7,669 nucleotides of DNA from an uncultured Cytophagaceae bacterium (lineage in GTDB: Bacteria > Bacteroidota > Bacteroidia > Cytophagales > Spirosomataceae), in NCBI GenBank assembly GCA_938008575.1, contig CALLKB010000181.1:1-7669 (forward strand). The letters run 5' to 3'. Positions 6,505-7,669 of the stretch are shown here, piece after piece. How positions within the stretch are numbered: position 1 is the first letter of the stretch; every line of letters begins with the position of its first letter. The notes under the pieces are model-generated. The model searched no databases and had not been told where the DNA came from. It was given only the letters and a program-made list of their open reading frames with translations. The position numbers were made by a program, and so were the translations under genes.

Positions 6505-7634
6505 TTATTCCACGATAAATTCGTATTTCCCGCTTGCTAATTCCTGCACAAACGAATCGCTCGTTGCTTTCCATTTACGTGTTCCTTCTGTGATGCGCGC
6601 GCCCACTTTCACGGGTAAGGTCAATTGTGCCGAAGTATTTGCGGGCACTTCAAAATTATAAGTCACCCGACCGTTTTTCACTTCCCAGCCGCTGGAAATC
6701 TTTCCATACATACTGGAAATATGCCCTTTGGCATGCGTTAATACACCCGTCGGATCAGGAATCGGACGTAAATAGAAATGCTTGAATCCCGGAGAATCGA
6801 TATCGCGCTGAATGCCCAACGAATGATTGTACATCCAGGCCGCCACCGCGCCGAACGAATAATGATTAAACGAATTCATGCTGTTATTTCCTCCAAATCC
6901 ATTCTCCACCGTGTACGAATTCAAGCGCTCCCAAATCGTCGTCGCCCCATTCGCCACCGAATATAACCAAGATGGATAGGTCTTTTGCGTTAATAAGCGA
7001 TAAGCTTCGGCATGTTGGCCATTCGCGGCTAAAGCCTCACTGATGGATGCCGTTCCAATAAATCCTGTCATCAAGGAATAGGGTGGACGCGCCACACCAC
7101 CATCATCCGTATTCGAGCGCTTCACCGTCTCCACCAATCCCGCGACCGCGAATGGTTTATTCGTCGCATCGAAAATGCCTAATGCCAATGGAATGGCGTA
7201 GGAAGCTTGCGTATCGACCAACTGGCCTTTGTCGGTTTTCCCCGTAACAGCTGCAGCATTTGGTGGTCCCATCGTCGCCGCTTTTACGCCTGATTTCACC
7301 GTTTTATGCGTTGAAGCATCCATGTATATGGCATTGAATAAGGCCTTCCGAGCAGCAGCTTTTTGAGCATAATTCTTTGCATCTTCCGCAAATCCCAAAA
7401 TCCCCGCAACCTTCACCATAATCTCGTAATTATAGGCCTGGTAGCTCATCCAAAATGCGGTGTTGTCATTTTTATTTCCTTCCGGGCTCAACCAATCTCC
7501 AAGTGGACCTTCATTCAAAATTCCTTCCGGGTTCTGTTTGGTCTCCAAAAAAGCCACATAACGCTTCATCGCATCGTAATGTTCAGCCAATAAAGCCTTG
7601 TCGCCATATTGCTGATAAGTCTCCCACGGAATCA
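6505..7634 (-). CDS. Alpha-L-rhamnosidase (GH78), C-terminal part; 5' end cut by library end
   Basis: About 375 residues of a GH78 alpha-L-rhamnosidase are present. These enzymes release terminal L-rhamnose from plant glycans or glycosides with inversion of configuration. Counting from the junction codon, the (alpha/alpha)6-barrel portion covers about 2-270. It includes LGDWLSPEG (45-53), QLVDTQASYAIPLALGIF (138-155), TYPSWLYSVANGATTIWERL (219-238) and MNSFNHYSFGAVAAWMY (253-269). Glu236 in TTIWE matches the family's proposed general base. A C-terminal beta-sandwich (about 275-376) begins near FKHFYLRPIPDP. The N-terminal modules and the general-acid Glu, normally in a DERxGW-like motif upstream, are missing because the insert ends at 7634. 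The apparent TTG initiator (7635 to 7633) uses an adapter base and is not a real start. Full-length relatives are usually 700-1000 residues with a signal peptide. It probably cooperates with the nearby acetylesterase. Confidence 0.93.
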
Positions 7635-7669
7635 AGATCGGAAGAGCGTCGTGTAGGGAAAGAGTGTCT
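7635..7669 (-). other. Illumina Read-1 library adapter (non-biological)
   Basis: From base 7635 the sequence reads AGATCGGAAGAGCGTCGTGT and continues to GGGAAAGAGTGT at 7667. This is the exact reverse complement of the Illumina Read-1 adapter. The last two bases, CT, do not match the non-indexed universal adapter and are probably the start of an i5 index. The leading A is the A-tail used for ligation, so genomic sequence ends at 7634. Confidence 0.98.

Noticed and set aside
51..7634. tRNA, rRNA, CRISPR array, insertion sequence or phage genes
   Set aside because: By eye I found no cloverleaf, no regularly spaced repeat array, no transposase or integrase motifs and no terminal inverted repeats around any gene.
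7633..7635. TTG start codon for the rhamnosidase frame
   Set aside because: Base 7635 is the adapter A-tail; the gene continues upstream beyond the insert, and the true start with its N-terminal domains is missing.

Overview
The window is one fragment of environmental or isolate DNA from a member of the Bacteroidota, still carrying Illumina-type library adapters at both ends. Bases 1-50 are the P7/Read-2 adapter with an 8-base index, and bases 7635-7669 are the Read-1 adapter. The biological insert is therefore 51-7634 (7,584 bp), and the genes at both edges are cut by library construction. The phylum assignment rests on four things: a PF14905-type outer-membrane beta-barrel protein with an N-terminal carboxypeptidase-regulatory-like domain; signal peptides ending in an A|Q junction; starts preceded by A-rich leaders instead of Shine-Dalgarno motifs; and glycan-degrading enzymes of types common in that phylum. 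I cannot place it to genus. GC is in the mid-to-high 40s in the lines I counted, which would fit Cytophagales- or Sphingobacteriales-like lineages, but that is weak evidence.

Left part (51-1511): a 3'-truncated phytanoyl-CoA dioxygenase (PhyH)-family gene on the minus strand faces away from a complete AraC-family regulator on the plus strand. The 129-bp gap between them holds two near-identical 17-18 bp direct repeats spaced 20-21 bp apart. This is the geometry expected of an AraC-type operator, and it suggests that the regulator controls its divergent neighbour and perhaps itself.

Centre (1512-5884): a SusD-less outer-membrane beta-barrel/TonB-plug protein (plus) converges tail to tail on a sialate-O-acetylesterase-like SGNH esterase (minus). 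The two stop codons share the palindrome TTAA at 4028-4031.

Right part (5885-7634): a small, AT-rich gene for a secreted protein of unknown family (plus) starts divergently from the esterase. It converges on the C-terminal part of a GH78 alpha-L-rhamnosidase (minus), with a 12-bp perfect hairpin between them. The esterase and rhamnosidase together suggest breakdown of an acetylated, rhamnose-containing glycan such as pectic rhamnogalacturonan. The substrate is inference, and no SusC/SusD pair is present in the window.

Nothing here clearly amounts to a wholly new system. The points most worth a second look are the AraC-type repeats, the AT-rich orphan secreted gene, the intergenic hairpins and the adapter-defined edges.
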